A stretch of 55,446 nt of DNA from Acidobacteriaceae bacterium (GCA_003151435.1 PLXP01000185.1:25224-80669), one strand, 5' to 3'. Positions 26,443 to 36,911 are shown, counted from the first letter of the stretch. Numbers and translations: made by a program. Notes: generated from the sequence alone by a model not told the origin.

Positions 26443-28692
26443 CTATCCCTGCGTGACCGGAATCGATTCTCTGTCGATTTGGGCATCGTAGGTGTAGGTG
26501 TAGCTGTAGGTGTCGCCGAAGCCGCGTGCCCGGTTCATTACGATTCCGATCAGCTGTGCGCGAGCGCGTCTAACGATGCCCACCGTGGAAGCTACGAGAC
26601 TTCCAGGAGTCTTGCTGGCATTGACCACGACGATCACGCCGTCAGCAATCTGCGCAATCTCCGCCGATTCCGAAGCGCCGTGCATGGGCGGGCTGTCAAC
26701 GACAACCAGATCAAAGTCGCGCGAAACCTTGGCAAGAACTGACGCGAAGTGCAGAGTTATGAGCTCAGAAGAGCGCCTGGATACGGGGCCGGCGGGCATA
26801 AGGAACAGGCCGGGCTGACCGGTGGCAATGATCGCTTCGTGATAGTCGCTGTCGCCCTCGAGCACATCGGAGAGCCCGGGAGTCGATGAGACTCCGAACA
26901 CACGGTGAGTCGTTGGCCTACGCATATCCGCATCGAGCAGCAATACTTTCTTGCCCACCTGGGCATAAGAAACGGCCAAACGTGCCGCGGTGGATGTTTT
27001 GCCCTCGCCGGCTGTTGAACTGGTCACCTGGACCGTCTTCATCCAGCTGTCGAGGATGCTCAAGCTGACCGAGGTACGAAGGGTGCTGAAAGCTTCCTTG
27101 TACCTTGCAAGCTGCTTCTCTGTGCGGCCTGACGTTTCTGCCGGTAACAGATTGGAAGCGCCGAGGCCAATGATCGGAGGCAGCCGTTTTGTGTCCGGAA
27201 CAACGGCTAGTACGTCGACTTGCAGGCGGCTGGCAACTTCGTCCGCGTCTGAGAGTTTGGTGTCTAGCGCTTCGCTGATCACCGCTGCAATCACTCCCAG
27301 AAGGCTGGCCAGAACGAGGGCCAATGGAAGATCGATGATCAGTCGCGGGAAGATATGCTCCTGTGGGGGACGAGCCGAGGCGAAGAGCCGCACCGAGTCA
27401 TTGTCGAAGCTGTTGTTGATGTCCGCTATGCGTGCACGGTTCGAGAGATCGCTGTAGAACTTGCGATCGTTAGACGCCTCTTCTCGCAGTTGGTCGTAGT
27501 GAGTGGCATTGGCGTCCATCTTGTCGAGTTCAGCCTTGGTGGAGTTGACCAGAGCATGCAGGTTGTTCTCGCGGTCGATGGACTGGCGATATGCGACCTT
27601 GGTACGCTCGGCTGCATCCTTCACCATGCTGATGATCTGCGACTGTAGTTCGAGTACCTGTTCGTGGGCCCGTGTGTATTCGGGGTGTGCCGTGCCGTAG
27701 TAGGACTTCGCCGAAGCGAATGCAGCGAGCGCTTCATTAAGGCGCATCACCTCTTCGGAAATACCCGATTGGTTCGGTGCTCCGAGAGAGTCCGCGACTT
27801 GCGCCGCTGCCAGGGCCTGCTGCGGCGGGAGCGACGCAGGGAGCTGCATCTGGTGCATCGTTGCTTCGCGGCCGGCGCGATCCGACTGCGCAGAGGTCAA
27901 ATCTGCTGTGAGATCTTTCAGGCGCGCGCTCAATACCGTGGCCCTTTGTTCAGGATCGGTGATGCCCAATTGCGTTTCGAAGGCTGCGAGCTGCGTATCT
28001 GACTGCTCCATCTTCGCGCGCAGCTCGGCCAGGTTCTGGGCCACCGCCGCGGAGGTTTCAGTCAGCGTCCGCCGAGACGTGTCGTTCGAGTGCTGACCAA
28101 GGGACAGCGCTATGGCGTTCGCCACATCGGCCGCCAGCTTCGGGTCGTGTGCGCGGTAAGTGATGTCGATGAGATAGGTGTTTGGCGGCCGCTTGATCTT
28201 CAGCTCATTGAGCTTGATGGGAGCTTCGCGCCGCTTCTGGGCCTCAGTTGCGGAGAGACCCTTCAACTGCTTCTCGACTTCCAGCAGGTTGTAGCGCTCG
28301 GCAATCGGACGGAGCACCGTATCCGACTGGGCCAATTCCATCTCCGTGGTGATGATCGGGTCCATATCATCGGCAGGGGCGGAAGAGGATTGCGGAGCCG
28401 TGTCAATGGAGGCCATTCGGCGGTCGATCTTCACCATAGCCGAGGCCTCGTAAAGCTTAGGCACGGTAAACTGCACGACGACCGCAGCGATTACAGCAAA
28501 CCCGATGAAGGCCAGGAGCTTCAATTGGTGCCGCCGCAGTATACGCAGAAAATCTTGGAATGTTGCGCCACTGGCGGCGACGGGTGCTGGTTCCAGAGGA
28601 AGGAAAGGCGCCGGGGAAGGCATCATGCGATCCGGGCGGTTCCGACGCGGCTCGCTTGCGGTCAATTCTTTTTTGGGGTCGAGATATTGCAT
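26443..28692 (-). CDS. Wzc-like polysaccharide co-polymerase with tyrosine autokinase domain
   Basis: 749 aa inner-membrane protein controlling chain length and export. Order: proline-rich cytoplasmic head; membrane helix about 59-76; Wzz domain and coiled-coil periplasmic part to about 440; second helix 451-473; then a BY-kinase domain with Walker A SSTAGEGKTS (558-567), Walker A' KKVLLLDADMRRP (581-593) and Walker B DLVVVDSP (661-668). It ends in a tyrosine cluster YSYTYTY (729-735), the autophosphorylation tail. It lies 22 bp after the Wza-like gene. The dephosphorylating partner is likely the PHP phosphatase at 38691. Confidence 0.95.
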   Translation of the reverse strand: MQYLDPKKELTASEPRRNRPDRMMPSPAPFLPLEPAPVAASGATFQDFLRILRRHQLKLLAFIGFAVIAAVVVQFTVPKLYEASAMVKIDRRMASIDTAPQSSSAPADDMDPIITTEMELAQSDTVLRPIAERYNLLEVEKQLKGLSATEAQKRREAPIKLNELKIKRPPNTYLIDITYRAHDPKLAADVANAIALSLGQHSNDTSRRTLTETSAAVAQNLAELRAKMEQSDTQLAAFETQLGITDPEQRATVLSARLKDLTADLTSAQSDRAGREATMHQMQLPASLPPQQALAAAQVADSLGAPNQSGISEEVMRLNEALAAFASAKSYYGTAHPEYTRAHEQVLELQSQIISMVKDAAERTKVAYRQSIDRENNLHALVNSTKAELDKMDANATHYDQLREEASNDRKFYSDLSNRARIADINNSFDNDSVRLFASARPPQEHIFPRLIIDLPLALVLASLLGVIAAVISEALDTKLSDADEVASRLQVDVLAVVPDTKRLPPIIGLGASNLLPAETSGRTEKQLARYKEAFSTLRTSVSLSILDSWMKTVQVTSSTAGEGKTSTAARLAVSYAQVGKKVLLLDADMRRPTTHRVFGVSSTPGLSDVLEGDSDYHEAIIATGQPGLFLMPAGPVSRRSSELITLHFASVLAKVSRDFDLVVVDSPPMHGASESAEIAQIADGVIVVVNASKTPGSLVASTVGIVRRARAQLIGIVMNRARGFGDTYSYTYTYDAQIDRESIPVTQG

Positions 28693-28714
28693 GTCCTTCG
28701 CTCCTTCAATTCAC

Positions 28715-29686
28715 TCAATGCCAGATGATGAGGCCCGATCCTACGTTTCCGCCAAAACTTGCGATACGATCGAGAACTGACGTAGTCAAGTGCAATCCGC
28801 CATTCTCCGGGACGTAGAGAATGTCGTTGGCTTGCAGCACCATGTCAGGCGCGGAGCGATGCAGGATCTTGTGCAGTGGGACTGCGATCTCGTCGCGCTT
28901 GCCATCGACAGTGCGGTAGATGTAGGCACTCTTGGTGGTAAACACCATCTGCCCTTGTGACATGGCCAAAGCCTTCAGCACGGTTGTGCCCTCGGCATCG
29001 TTGACCGGGTAGCTTCCGGGCATTTTGACGTTGCCCACGATAAAAATCTTCTGAGCTTCGGGCACCCTCACCTCTTCTCCTCCATACAGGCGGAGATCCA
29101 GTTCCGGGTGCTGTCCAGAGAGCAACTGCTTCAGCGGAATCGTCGTGACCTGTGCGGCAACCGAGTCGTGTGCAGGACGAGTAACTACGATCTCAGGTCC
29201 AGCCTCCGGGGCTACGCCCTGTGCCTTGGCAAGCGCGTCAAGAACTCTTACTTCGCCGATGGCCTGGATCATGCCCGGCTGCTTCACGGCACCAACGACC
29301 GTCACCTGGCGGCTCCGATAATCCAGCATCGATACAGACACGATTGGAGAAACGAGAACGTTCTCGTGAGTGAGATCTGCCGCAACAGTCTTCCCGATCG
29401 CGTCCGGTGTCAGTCCCGCTACATGGATGCTGTTATGCCCCATAGGCAGCACAATGGAACCGTCCGGCGAGACACGGTAGCTGCGTGACAGCTCCGGTGC
29501 CCCGGACACAGAAATGTAAAGCAAGTCTCCGGGACCTACCGGCTCATTGCCTAAATTTGACGTCCACACCGCATCTCTGGGCGCATCGTCGCCGCCCATC
29601 GATTTCGGTTGCGTGGACTGGGTCTGAGCCTGGCAAAGAGCGCCCGTGGCCAGTAGGAGAACAACAATAACTCCCCGATTGTGCAT
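28715..29686 (-). CDS. Wza-like polysaccharide export protein
   Basis: 323 aa. A Sec signal peptide (MHNRGVIVVLLLATGALCQA, cleavage after about residue 20) is followed by the Poly_export domain (EPVGPGDLLYISVSGAPELS, GSIVLPMGHNSIHVAGLTP) and two SLBB domains (RQVTVVGAVKQPGM, KIFIVGNVKMPGSYPV). It forms or gates the outer-membrane exit for EPS. A true lipobox is not evident, unlike enterobacterial Wza. ATG 29686 follows GGAGGCGGGT; in-frame codons upstream have no signal peptide. First gene of the long minus-strand EPS operon. Confidence 0.92.
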   Translation of the reverse strand: MHNRGVIVVLLLATGALCQAQTQSTQPKSMGGDDAPRDAVWTSNLGNEPVGPGDLLYISVSGAPELSRSYRVSPDGSIVLPMGHNSIHVAGLTPDAIGKTVAADLTHENVLVSPIVSVSMLDYRSRQVTVVGAVKQPGMIQAIGEVRVLDALAKAQGVAPEAGPEIVVTRPAHDSVAAQVTTIPLKQLLSGQHPELDLRLYGGEEVRVPEAQKIFIVGNVKMPGSYPVNDAEGTTVLKALAMSQGQMVFTTKSAYIYRTVDGKRDEIAVPLHKILHRSAPDMVLQANDILYVPENGGLHLTTSVLDRIASFGGNVGSGLIIWH

Positions 29687-30892
29687 ACCCGCCTCCGCTA
29701 GACGAAGCCAGTTTGGCGTCGCCACTCTTACACTTGAATTAGGTTGGTTCTGTTTGGGACTGGAACGGCTAGCTAACCCGCGCCCCCTCGGCATTGCGAC
29801 TGCGTCGGGGGCTCATCCAGGGATGGGCCGGCTATCAACCGCTGAAATTACCTGGCCGGACTAAGCGATTCACCGCGATCGTAATTACGTGAATGTTGAA
29901 GCAATCGCTCGTCGGGCAGGGCTTCGCCATGGTCAGTCGGCAAGCACGTTTTCAACAGTTGTGAATGCCCAGTGGGTATAGGGCGCGCTAAACGCAGTGG
30001 CGCTGCCAGACAAAGCGAAGCAGGCTGGTTCAGCAGGAAAGCTGGTGAACAAACGAGGCTATGGTGGTCCCTGGCTCTCGAGACACTCGACGCCGGAGCG
30101 TCTTGTCACTGTTTGCACACTAAGACCAATGACCCGGTGCAACAAGAGCTACAAATTCTTAGATAACTTCTTCCCCACAAGAAAGAAGTTAGTCTCAGTG
30201 ACCCTTTCCGAGCCCCGGTGAAAGCTCGCGAATGCTTGCGCGGCATCAATCTCGATCCGGGTAATGAGAGATATTTCTCCCAGCCGCGTACGGGACGAAA
30301 AGCGGCAGCGTGATGGAGGGCCGACGCCGCCCAGGCCTCCGGAAGCATGGTAAATCCGATCGATTTACCGATTTCGCGACTCCGCCAAAGCAATTCAGGT
30401 GGATGGATTGAGGTCTGAAGCGACCAGAGTAGTCTTGGCTCTTCCAGGGAAGCGGATAGGAGACGTATTTCTCTGATCTGTGTAGGGAATTGTCTCTTTT
30501 TGTATATCGTGCGGATAGAGGTCTTTTGGGTATGGAGCGAACATGCGGCGAATTCTCCGTGTCTTCCGACTGGAAAACTCCGTTCGACAGCAAGCGCGCA
30601 GCACAATACATTCGGTCTACTAAAGCCTTTTGCTTAAGGCGAGGATGAACGGCGCGCATTTGGTCGATTATGAGTACTTTCGTTACATGGATGGCGATTA
30701 CCTCAGTTCTTCCATTCAAAAACTGTAGTACAGTAGGTGTAATTTCAGTTTTTTCACCGATTAGGCGCTAGTTCTGTGTGCGATCAGGGGCATTGTGTTT
30801 GAGCAGTTCTGCCTCCGTTTCGCTGTTCACAGGCATTGGGGAGAGTCCTATCTCGGCGTAGTTGTCCAATTCTATTTTTGCGAAGAGAAGAC
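29687..30892. other. 1.2-kb divergent regulatory region between the EPS operon and the glycosidase-like gene
   Basis: No gene supported; the short frames here look random. It must contain the promoters of the EPS operon (leftward) and of the 1539-aa protein gene (rightward). Unusually long for this window. The part from 30700 to 30900 is AT-richer. No clear operator could be named. Confidence 0.4.
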
Positions 30893-33800
30893 ATGAAAAT
30901 TAATGAACGGCAGCCGCGAGGCGTGACGCGGCGATCCAGGTTGACATCCGGCGTGGCTGTGTTGATTTTTTCGCTGGCTGCTCTTATTGCACTTCCCACT
31001 CATGGGCAAACAGCCACGCCGGTTCCAAACGGCTCATTTCCGCGAATTGGGAGCGTGTGGTGGGGAGAGAACATCTACGTGGCAAGTCCGTCGCAGGCGT
31101 CGCAGATTCAGCTTTTTCTCGGCCCTAATTTTACTTCTACCGCGGCAATCGCGGTGAAGACGTCTGCTCCGAACACGCCGATGCTTTTGGATGTCAACGC
31201 CATGGAGACCGTAAAGGGAGTGCCGTCGGTCCCGTCCAGCTATTTTCTGCTGGACACGAATGGAAACCAGATCTGCGACTGGCCGGGAAGCCCCGCGAAT
31301 TACATTTTGAACCTGACCAATCCGGCGGTGGCGCAATACGTCGGCCAATATGCGGCCGGGCTTTACACGCAGAACAGCGCCACATTCAACGGAGTCTTTT
31401 TTGACAATCTGATCGCTTCGATTTCAAACAAGACCACCGACTGCTACGGTAAGTCGATTCAAATCTCCTCCCAGGGAAACGGCGTTGCCGACAATCCTGC
31501 GGCGCTGGATGCCGCATGGTCCGCGGGCGTGATGAACGTAATCTCGACTTTTCGGAGTCTCGCACCGGGTGCATATACTGCGGGGCACGGAAATCAACTG
31601 CCTCCCGATCCGCGCACGTCGTCAATGATGAACGCCGATATTTTCGGTTTCGATATTCCGAATATCCGCGAAGGAACCCAGCCCTTCGGCAATCTGTGGG
31701 ACACATATCAGGAGTGGTTTACCAACGGGCGGGCGCCGGTGATTGCATCGATTCAGTCTTCGCCGCCCAACCAGATCGCTTATGGCTACGGATACACCCC
31801 GACCTCGGTTGCGCTGCCTCAGACAGTGGCGTTTGGCCAGACCTTCTATCCCAACATGCGTTTCGGCCTGGCAACCACGTTGATGAACGACGGGTTCTTC
31901 ATCCACGATTTTGGGGACGTTTCTTCACCGGTCACGTGGTGGTATGACGAATACAACTTCAATTTGGGGAAGGCGGTCGCGCCAGCGCAGTTGCTTGGTT
32001 CGCCCGCTTCTGCAAGCCAGACGACCAACGGCGGCTTCGAGGGAACGTTGTCTCCCTGGAAGTTCACGGTTGTAAACGACGGCTCAGTGGCCGCCAATTT
32101 GTCTTTAGACAGCTCGACCGCCGCGGTGGGACAGTCGTCCGCGCACATTAACGTCATCTCGCCGGGCACGGTGGACTACCACGTCAATCTTGAAGAAGAT
32201 GCATTATCGTTGACTGCCGGAGCCGAATACCAGGTTCAGTTCTGGGCAAAATCTGACATAGCACACACGATCAAGGTCGTCACCCAGGGTGGAGCACCTT
32301 CATACAGCTATTACGGTTTATGCACCTCGTTCATGCTCGGCACCACGTGGAATCATTATTCGCTTTCATTTACTTCATCGGCGACCGCGAACGATACAAG
32401 GCTGGAGTTTTTCCTCGGAGGGTTGGCCGCGAACGTCTGGCTCGATGATGTGCAGTTGATCCAGGCCCCCACGCGCATTTACCGCCGCGATTTTGAGAAG
32501 GGCGTAGCCCTGGTGAATGCAACAAACAGCCCGCAGACAATCTCGCTCGAATCAGGCTTGAGCCGCTTCAGCGGATCACAGGCTCCGCGCTATCAATACA
32601 TCGTTGATGACAGCGATTCTTCTTTCTCCACTTCGGGATCGTGGATCGTGGACACGCTCGATACCGGGTTGCGCAAAGCAAGTGGCCCCTACTATCACGC
32701 ATGGAAGGGCACCCTGCACGAATTGGATGGAGCATCGGGCAGCGCGCAGTGGAATCTGAATATTCCCGCGGACGGACAGTACACCTTGCAAGTGTGGCTG
32801 CCGGCAGCGCCTGCCGCAAGTACGTGGACACAGGACGCCGTCTATCAGGTAATGGCTGGCGGAACGGTGCTGGGCACCGAGCATCTGAACCAGAGCAACG
32901 CAAGCCAGGGGGACCAATGGTTCAACCTTGGCACGTTCAACCTGAGTGCTGCAGGAACCCCGTCTATCACCGTGCAAAACAACGGATCGGGGCCGCTGAT
33001 CGCCGATGGAGTCTACGTGTTCTCGACTGTTGACCGCTACAACGACGGTGCGGCAGTGTCCGAGGTGACCATTCCACCCATGGACGGCATCCTGTTGCAG
33101 CGGCAAACCGCGAACCAGGCGATTACCTTCGCGGCGCCGGGAAATCAGGTTCTCGGATCGATGACTCTCAACGCCACGGCGAGTTCGGGCCTTGCGGTGA
33201 ATTATGTTTCCAATTCCGCCTCAGTCTGCCAGGTGTCGGGAGACGCGGTGAACCTGTCGTCGCTCGGAAGCTGCTCCATCACGGCAAGCCAGCCAGGTGG
33301 ATCCGGCTGGACCGCGGCTGTTCCAGTGACCCAGACCTTCGGCGTGTTCGCACCTCAAACCATCTCAGTCACGAGTCCATCCACTGCGGTATTAGGCACC
33401 GCACCCATTTCGGTGCCGGCAACAGCCACTTCAGGGCTTCCAGTCACATTGACCTCAATGACACCCCAAGTGTGTACGGCGTCGGGCCAGACCGTTAGCG
33501 TGACATCTATGGGAACATGTATCGCGGCGGCCTCACAGTCCGGGAACAGCACTTACGCCCCTGCCGCAACGGTCACCACGAGCTTCTCTGTTGTAGCGCC
33601 ACAGACCATCACATTCGCCCCCATAGCTGTTCAAGGGCTTGGTGCGCTGCCGTTCTCACTATCGGCTACGGCGAGTTCGGGTCTTGGGGTGAGCTTTGCT
33701 TCCAACACCCCGTTGATCTGCACAGTCTCAGGCAATACTGTCACGTTGCTCGCTGTCGGAAACTGCTCCATCAATGCGTTGCAGCCTGGCAGCGCGCTCT

Positions 33801-35512
33801 TTGCTGCTGCGGCGCCTGTGACGCAGACCTTCACTGTGGTTCCCAACCTGCTGACCAACGGCGGATTCGAGACTAGCCTTTCGCCCTGGCTGTTTGCGGT
33901 AACGTCTGACGGTTCAGCACAAGCGACCGCGAGTCTGGATACAACGGCGAGTGTGGACGGGATATCCTCGGTCCACGTGGCGGTTGTGAAGGCGGCCACA
34001 GCTTCTTACCATATCGATCTGGAAGAAGCCCGGCTTCCACTTACCTCGGGAGCCCAATACACGGTTCAATTCTGGGCCAAGGCCGACATCGCACATCTCG
34101 TCCAGATCGAAGTCCAGGGAGGGGCTCCATCGTATGCCGTCTACGGCCTCTTCACCACCGCGAACTTCGGAACGACCTGGAAGCTCTACTCCTGCATTTT
34201 CACTGCGCCTCTAACCGTTACTGATGCGAGACTCGAATTCCATTTCGGATCTTCCGCCGGAAACGTCTGGATCGATGATGCGCAGTTGTTCGGAACAGCG
34301 AGCGTTCAGCAGTCGATCAGCTTTGCCGCGCCCGCCAACCAGGTGTATGGAACCGCGCCGTATTCGCTGGTTGCCACAGCTACTTCAGGTCTGACCCTGA
34401 GCCTCGTCTCCAACACATCGGCTGTCTGTTCAGTGTCTGGATTGCAGTTGACGATCGTAGGTGTGGGTGCATGCTCAATTACCGCGAGCCAGCCGGGAAA
34501 CACTGTTTATCAGCCGGCCACTTCGGTCACACAGACGTTCCAAGTCGCGGCGAGTTCGCAAACCATCACGTTCCCGGCGCCGGCAAACCAGACGTATGGT
34601 GTGGCCCCCTTCGCGATCAGCGCAAATTCCACTTCCGGGCTCACTGCGAATTTGGCGACGAGTACGCCAGCCGTGTGTGGGATCTCGGGAAATACGGTGA
34701 GCGTCATCGGCGCCGGTACCTGCTCGATTACTGCCAGCCAGGCCGGCAACGCGGACTACTCTGCGGCAACGCCGGTACAACAGAGCTTCGCCGTCTCGCA
34801 GTTGGGCCAACTCGTCACGTTCTCTGCCCTGAGCACAAACGGTCTGGGCGGAATTCCATTAACGCTCAGTGCCAGCGCGACCTCGGCCCTGACTGTCGTG
34901 TTCACGTCAGGCAACACAGCGGTGTGCACCGTATCAGGAAGCACCGTAACTCTGGCCGCTGCGGGCACCTGCTCGATTACGGCTGCGCAGCCTGGTAACG
35001 CAAACTACGCGGCGGCAGGTGCGATTACGCAGAGCTTCACAGTGATGCCGAATAGCGTCTTGAATGGGGGCTTTGAAGGCGGCATTTTCACGCCTTGGAA
35101 ATTGCTTATCAACGCTGACGGGTATGCGAACGCCTCGGCGGCGCCGGACACAACCACTTCAGTGAGCGGAACCGCCTCTGCGCTCATCAAAGTCAACGTT
35201 GCAGGAACTGCCAACTGGCACATCAATCTCGAGCAAGACAACTTGCCGTTCATAGCGGGCAAGAGTTACATTTTGAGCTTCTGGGCAAAGGCCAGTTCGG
35301 CTCGGTCCATTCAGTTGGTTACCCAAGGTTGTGCGCCGTCCTTTGCAAACTATGGGCTCTATTCGACTGTCTCCATCACGACCGGATGGGCACAATACAC
35401 GGTATCCTTTACAGCTCCGGTTACTGCAACAGACGGGAGACTTCAGTTCTGGCTCGGGAATGCGGCGGGGAATGTCTGGCTCGATGACGTTCAACTTTAT
35501 CCGATGAATTAA
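30893..35512 (+). CDS. Secreted modular protein: GHL15-like glycosidase, golvesin-like domain, 3 CBM-like and 6 Ig-like repeats
   Basis: 1539 aa. Signal peptide about 1-39. Residues 50-365 resemble putative glycoside hydrolase family GHL15 (VWWGENIYVAS, FNGVFFDN, ADIFGFDIPN). CBM4/9-like jelly-roll repeats lie at 378-523, 988-1134 and 1391-1536, each opening NGGFE and closing VW(L/I)DD. A golvesin/xanthan-lyase-like domain (YQYIVDDSDSSFSTSGSW, QYTLQVWLP, LIADGVYVF) spans 565-715. Six ~80-residue Ig-like repeats with a CxVSG...G.CSI.A.QPG pattern lie at 741-984 (three) and 1139-1387 (three). No membrane anchor. Placed head-to-head with the EPS operon, it probably binds and may cut a polysaccharide outside the cell. 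Catalytic residues are not proven. Confidence 0.8.
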   Translation: MKINERQPRGVTRRSRLTSGVAVLIFSLAALIALPTHGQTATPVPNGSFPRIGSVWWGENIYVASPSQASQIQLFLGPNFTSTAAIAVKTSAPNTPMLLDVNAMETVKGVPSVPSSYFLLDTNGNQICDWPGSPANYILNLTNPAVAQYVGQYAAGLYTQNSATFNGVFFDNLIASISNKTTDCYGKSIQISSQGNGVADNPAALDAAWSAGVMNVISTFRSLAPGAYTAGHGNQLPPDPRTSSMMNADIFGFDIPNIREGTQPFGNLWDTYQEWFTNGRAPVIASIQSSPPNQIAYGYGYTPTSVALPQTVAFGQTFYPNMRFGLATTLMNDGFFIHDFGDVSSPVTWWYDEYNFNLGKAVAPAQLLGSPASASQTTNGGFEGTLSPWKFTVVNDGSVAANLSLDSSTAAVGQSSAHINVISPGTVDYHVNLEEDALSLTAGAEYQVQFWAKSDIAHTIKVVTQGGAPSYSYYGLCTSFMLGTTWNHYSLSFTSSATANDTRLEFFLGGLAANVWLDDVQLIQAPTRIYRRDFEKGVALVNATNSPQTISLESGLSRFSGSQAPRYQYIVDDSDSSFSTSGSWIVDTLDTGLRKASGPYYHAWKGTLHELDGASGSAQWNLNIPADGQYTLQVWLPAAPAASTWTQDAVYQVMAGGTVLGTEHLNQSNASQGDQWFNLGTFNLSAAGTPSITVQNNGSGPLIADGVYVFSTVDRYNDGAAVSEVTIPPMDGILLQRQTANQAITFAAPGNQVLGSMTLNATASSGLAVNYVSNSASVCQVSGDAVNLSSLGSCSITASQPGGSGWTAAVPVTQTFGVFAPQTISVTSPSTAVLGTAPISVPATATSGLPVTLTSMTPQVCTASGQTVSVTSMGTCIAAASQSGNSTYAPAATVTTSFSVVAPQTITFAPIAVQGLGALPFSLSATASSGLGVSFASNTPLICTVSGNTVTLLAVGNCSINALQPGSALFAAAAPVTQTFTVVPNLLTNGGFETSLSPWLFAVTSDGSAQATASLDTTASVDGISSVHVAVVKAATASYHIDLEEARLPLTSGAQYTVQFWAKADIAHLVQIEVQGGAPSYAVYGLFTTANFGTTWKLYSCIFTAPLTVTDARLEFHFGSSAGNVWIDDAQLFGTASVQQSISFAAPANQVYGTAPYSLVATATSGLTLSLVSNTSAVCSVSGLQLTIVGVGACSITASQPGNTVYQPATSVTQTFQVAASSQTITFPAPANQTYGVAPFAISANSTSGLTANLATSTPAVCGISGNTVSVIGAGTCSITASQAGNADYSAATPVQQSFAVSQLGQLVTFSALSTNGLGGIPLTLSASATSALTVVFTSGNTAVCTVSGSTVTLAAAGTCSITAAQPGNANYAAAGAITQSFTVMPNSVLNGGFEGGIFTPWKLLINADGYANASAAPDTTTSVSGTASALIKVNVAGTANWHINLEQDNLPFIAGKSYILSFWAKASSARSIQLVTQGCAPSFANYGLYSTVSITTGWAQYTVSFTAPVTATDGRLQFWLGNAAGNVWLDDVQLYPMN

Positions 35513-35611
35513 GGCTCAATAAAGCTCGTTGCAAACACAAAAATATAGCGTCCGCGCATTGGGTGCACTCAATTTGAGCAAAGTTGCTCAAGGGCAATCC
35601 GACCACATCGA

Positions 35612-35650
35612 AGGCCCGGAGTCAAAAGTCCGGGCCTTAAACTTTTTATT
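35612..35650 (+). terminator. Rho-independent terminator of the modular protein gene
   Basis: Perfect 10-bp stem AAGGCCCGGA / TCCGGGCCTT (35612-35621, 35630-35639) with an 8-nt loop, followed by AAACTTTTTA. It lies 100 bp after the stop. The rest of the 523-bp gap to 36036 holds no gene. Confidence 0.85.
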
Positions 35651-36035
35651 CAGTTATTTGACGGTTAACAAAGGCGATACTACAAAAAAAGTTACACTCC
35701 AACTGAACTCTGATTCAAATAGCGGAGAGCGAGGAGGGGGTGACACGTGACTATAGTCCTCACACGTTAGTGTTGACAAACGAAAAGCAATCACTCATGA
35801 TGTGATCTGTATCACCCCAAACGAATGGGCAGTCGAACTTCCTCAACGAAGCAGAAAACAAGATCCTTCTCCTACTGACTAAAAGAGCCAGGGTCAATAA
35901 ATGTGCCCGAACTTGCAGGTGGGTCCTGAAAGTTAAGATCTCCCTCACTAAGGCTGACAACAGAAGCATTGCAAACGTCTGACCGTAAATGGCGGCAATG
36001 CTGGACTGTCGAATCTTGCCCAGGAGGACACTACT

Positions 36036-36758
36036 TTGGAAGAAACCATTGGAATACTCATTGCCCGGTCAAAGGATTTAATCTCAGAATTGCTCGTCGC
36101 GGCGTTCTCCCGCAATCCGCGGTTTCGAGTGGTCGCGCATGCCACAACCGAAGCAGAAGTGATGGCTGCCCTGGAGCGCGAGACAGTCAACGTTGCGCTG
36201 ATCGGCGCCGGACCTGTGGATGCATCAACCAATGACATCGCATTACTCTGCCGTTTGCGCGAAGCGGTTCCCAGCGTAAAGCTGGTGATGCTGTTCGAGA
36301 AGCGTGAACCAAAACATGTCGTTGAGTGGTTTCGCTACGGAGCCAGAGGCGTGTTTTCAATCAACGGCTCAGAGTTCGAGATGCTCTGCAAGTGCGTGGA
36401 TCGTGTGCATCAGGGCCAGATTTGGGCATCGACCGAGGAACTCGGATGGGTGATGGCGGCCCTGGAAGGCGCCTTCGTTCAGCCCGCACCCTTGTGTGTC
36501 GTGAATGCAAAGGGAATCAATCTGCTGAGCAAGCGGGAAGAAGATGTTGTCCGGCTCTTGATGGAGGGTCTCTCAAACCGCGACATCGCGCAGGCTCTCA
36601 ATCTGAGCCAGCACACCATCAAGAACTATCTCTTCCGCATCTTCGACAAACTCGGTGTCTCCAGTCGAACAGAACTGCTGCTCTACGCCTTCAATTCCAT
36701 GAAGAAGACGCCCAGTGTTCCCGACAGGTTCGATTCACTGTCGGCGATTGCGAGCTAA
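36036..36758 (+). CDS. LuxR/NarL-type regulator with an atypical receiver, paralogue of the one at 11706
   Basis: 240 aa. Receiver-like domain 1-120 and LuxR HTH about 163-222 (LSKREEDVVRLLMEGLSNRD, NLSQHTIKNYLFRIFDKLGV). As in its paralogue at 11706, the phospho-acceptor position is not Asp (VALIGAG) and the acidic pair after strand 1 is missing. SEFEMLCKCVDRVHQGQIWA matches the paralogue almost word for word. Start is TTG at 36036, 8 nt after AGGAGGA; no ATG fits. It sits on the far side of the EPS locus, 153 bp before the GDP-mannose dehydrogenase gene, which it may control. Confidence 0.85.
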   Translation: MEETIGILIARSKDLISELLVAAFSRNPRFRVVAHATTEAEVMAALERETVNVALIGAGPVDASTNDIALLCRLREAVPSVKLVMLFEKREPKHVVEWFRYGARGVFSINGSEFEMLCKCVDRVHQGQIWASTEELGWVMAALEGAFVQPAPLCVVNAKGINLLSKREEDVVRLLMEGLSNRDIAQALNLSQHTIKNYLFRIFDKLGVSSRTELLLYAFNSMKKTPSVPDRFDSLSAIAS

Positions 36759-36911
36759 AACAAATTTCCACGGACGATGGGTCAGGCCGCGCCAGAATCC
36801 ACGTCCGGTGTCTTTGTTGCCTGAATGCCCATGGCGGCGTTCAGGGTGAGTCACAGCTCGAATCATTTCCCGATTCAGGAATATAACTTCGATACTTAGG
36901 AGGACAAGAAC

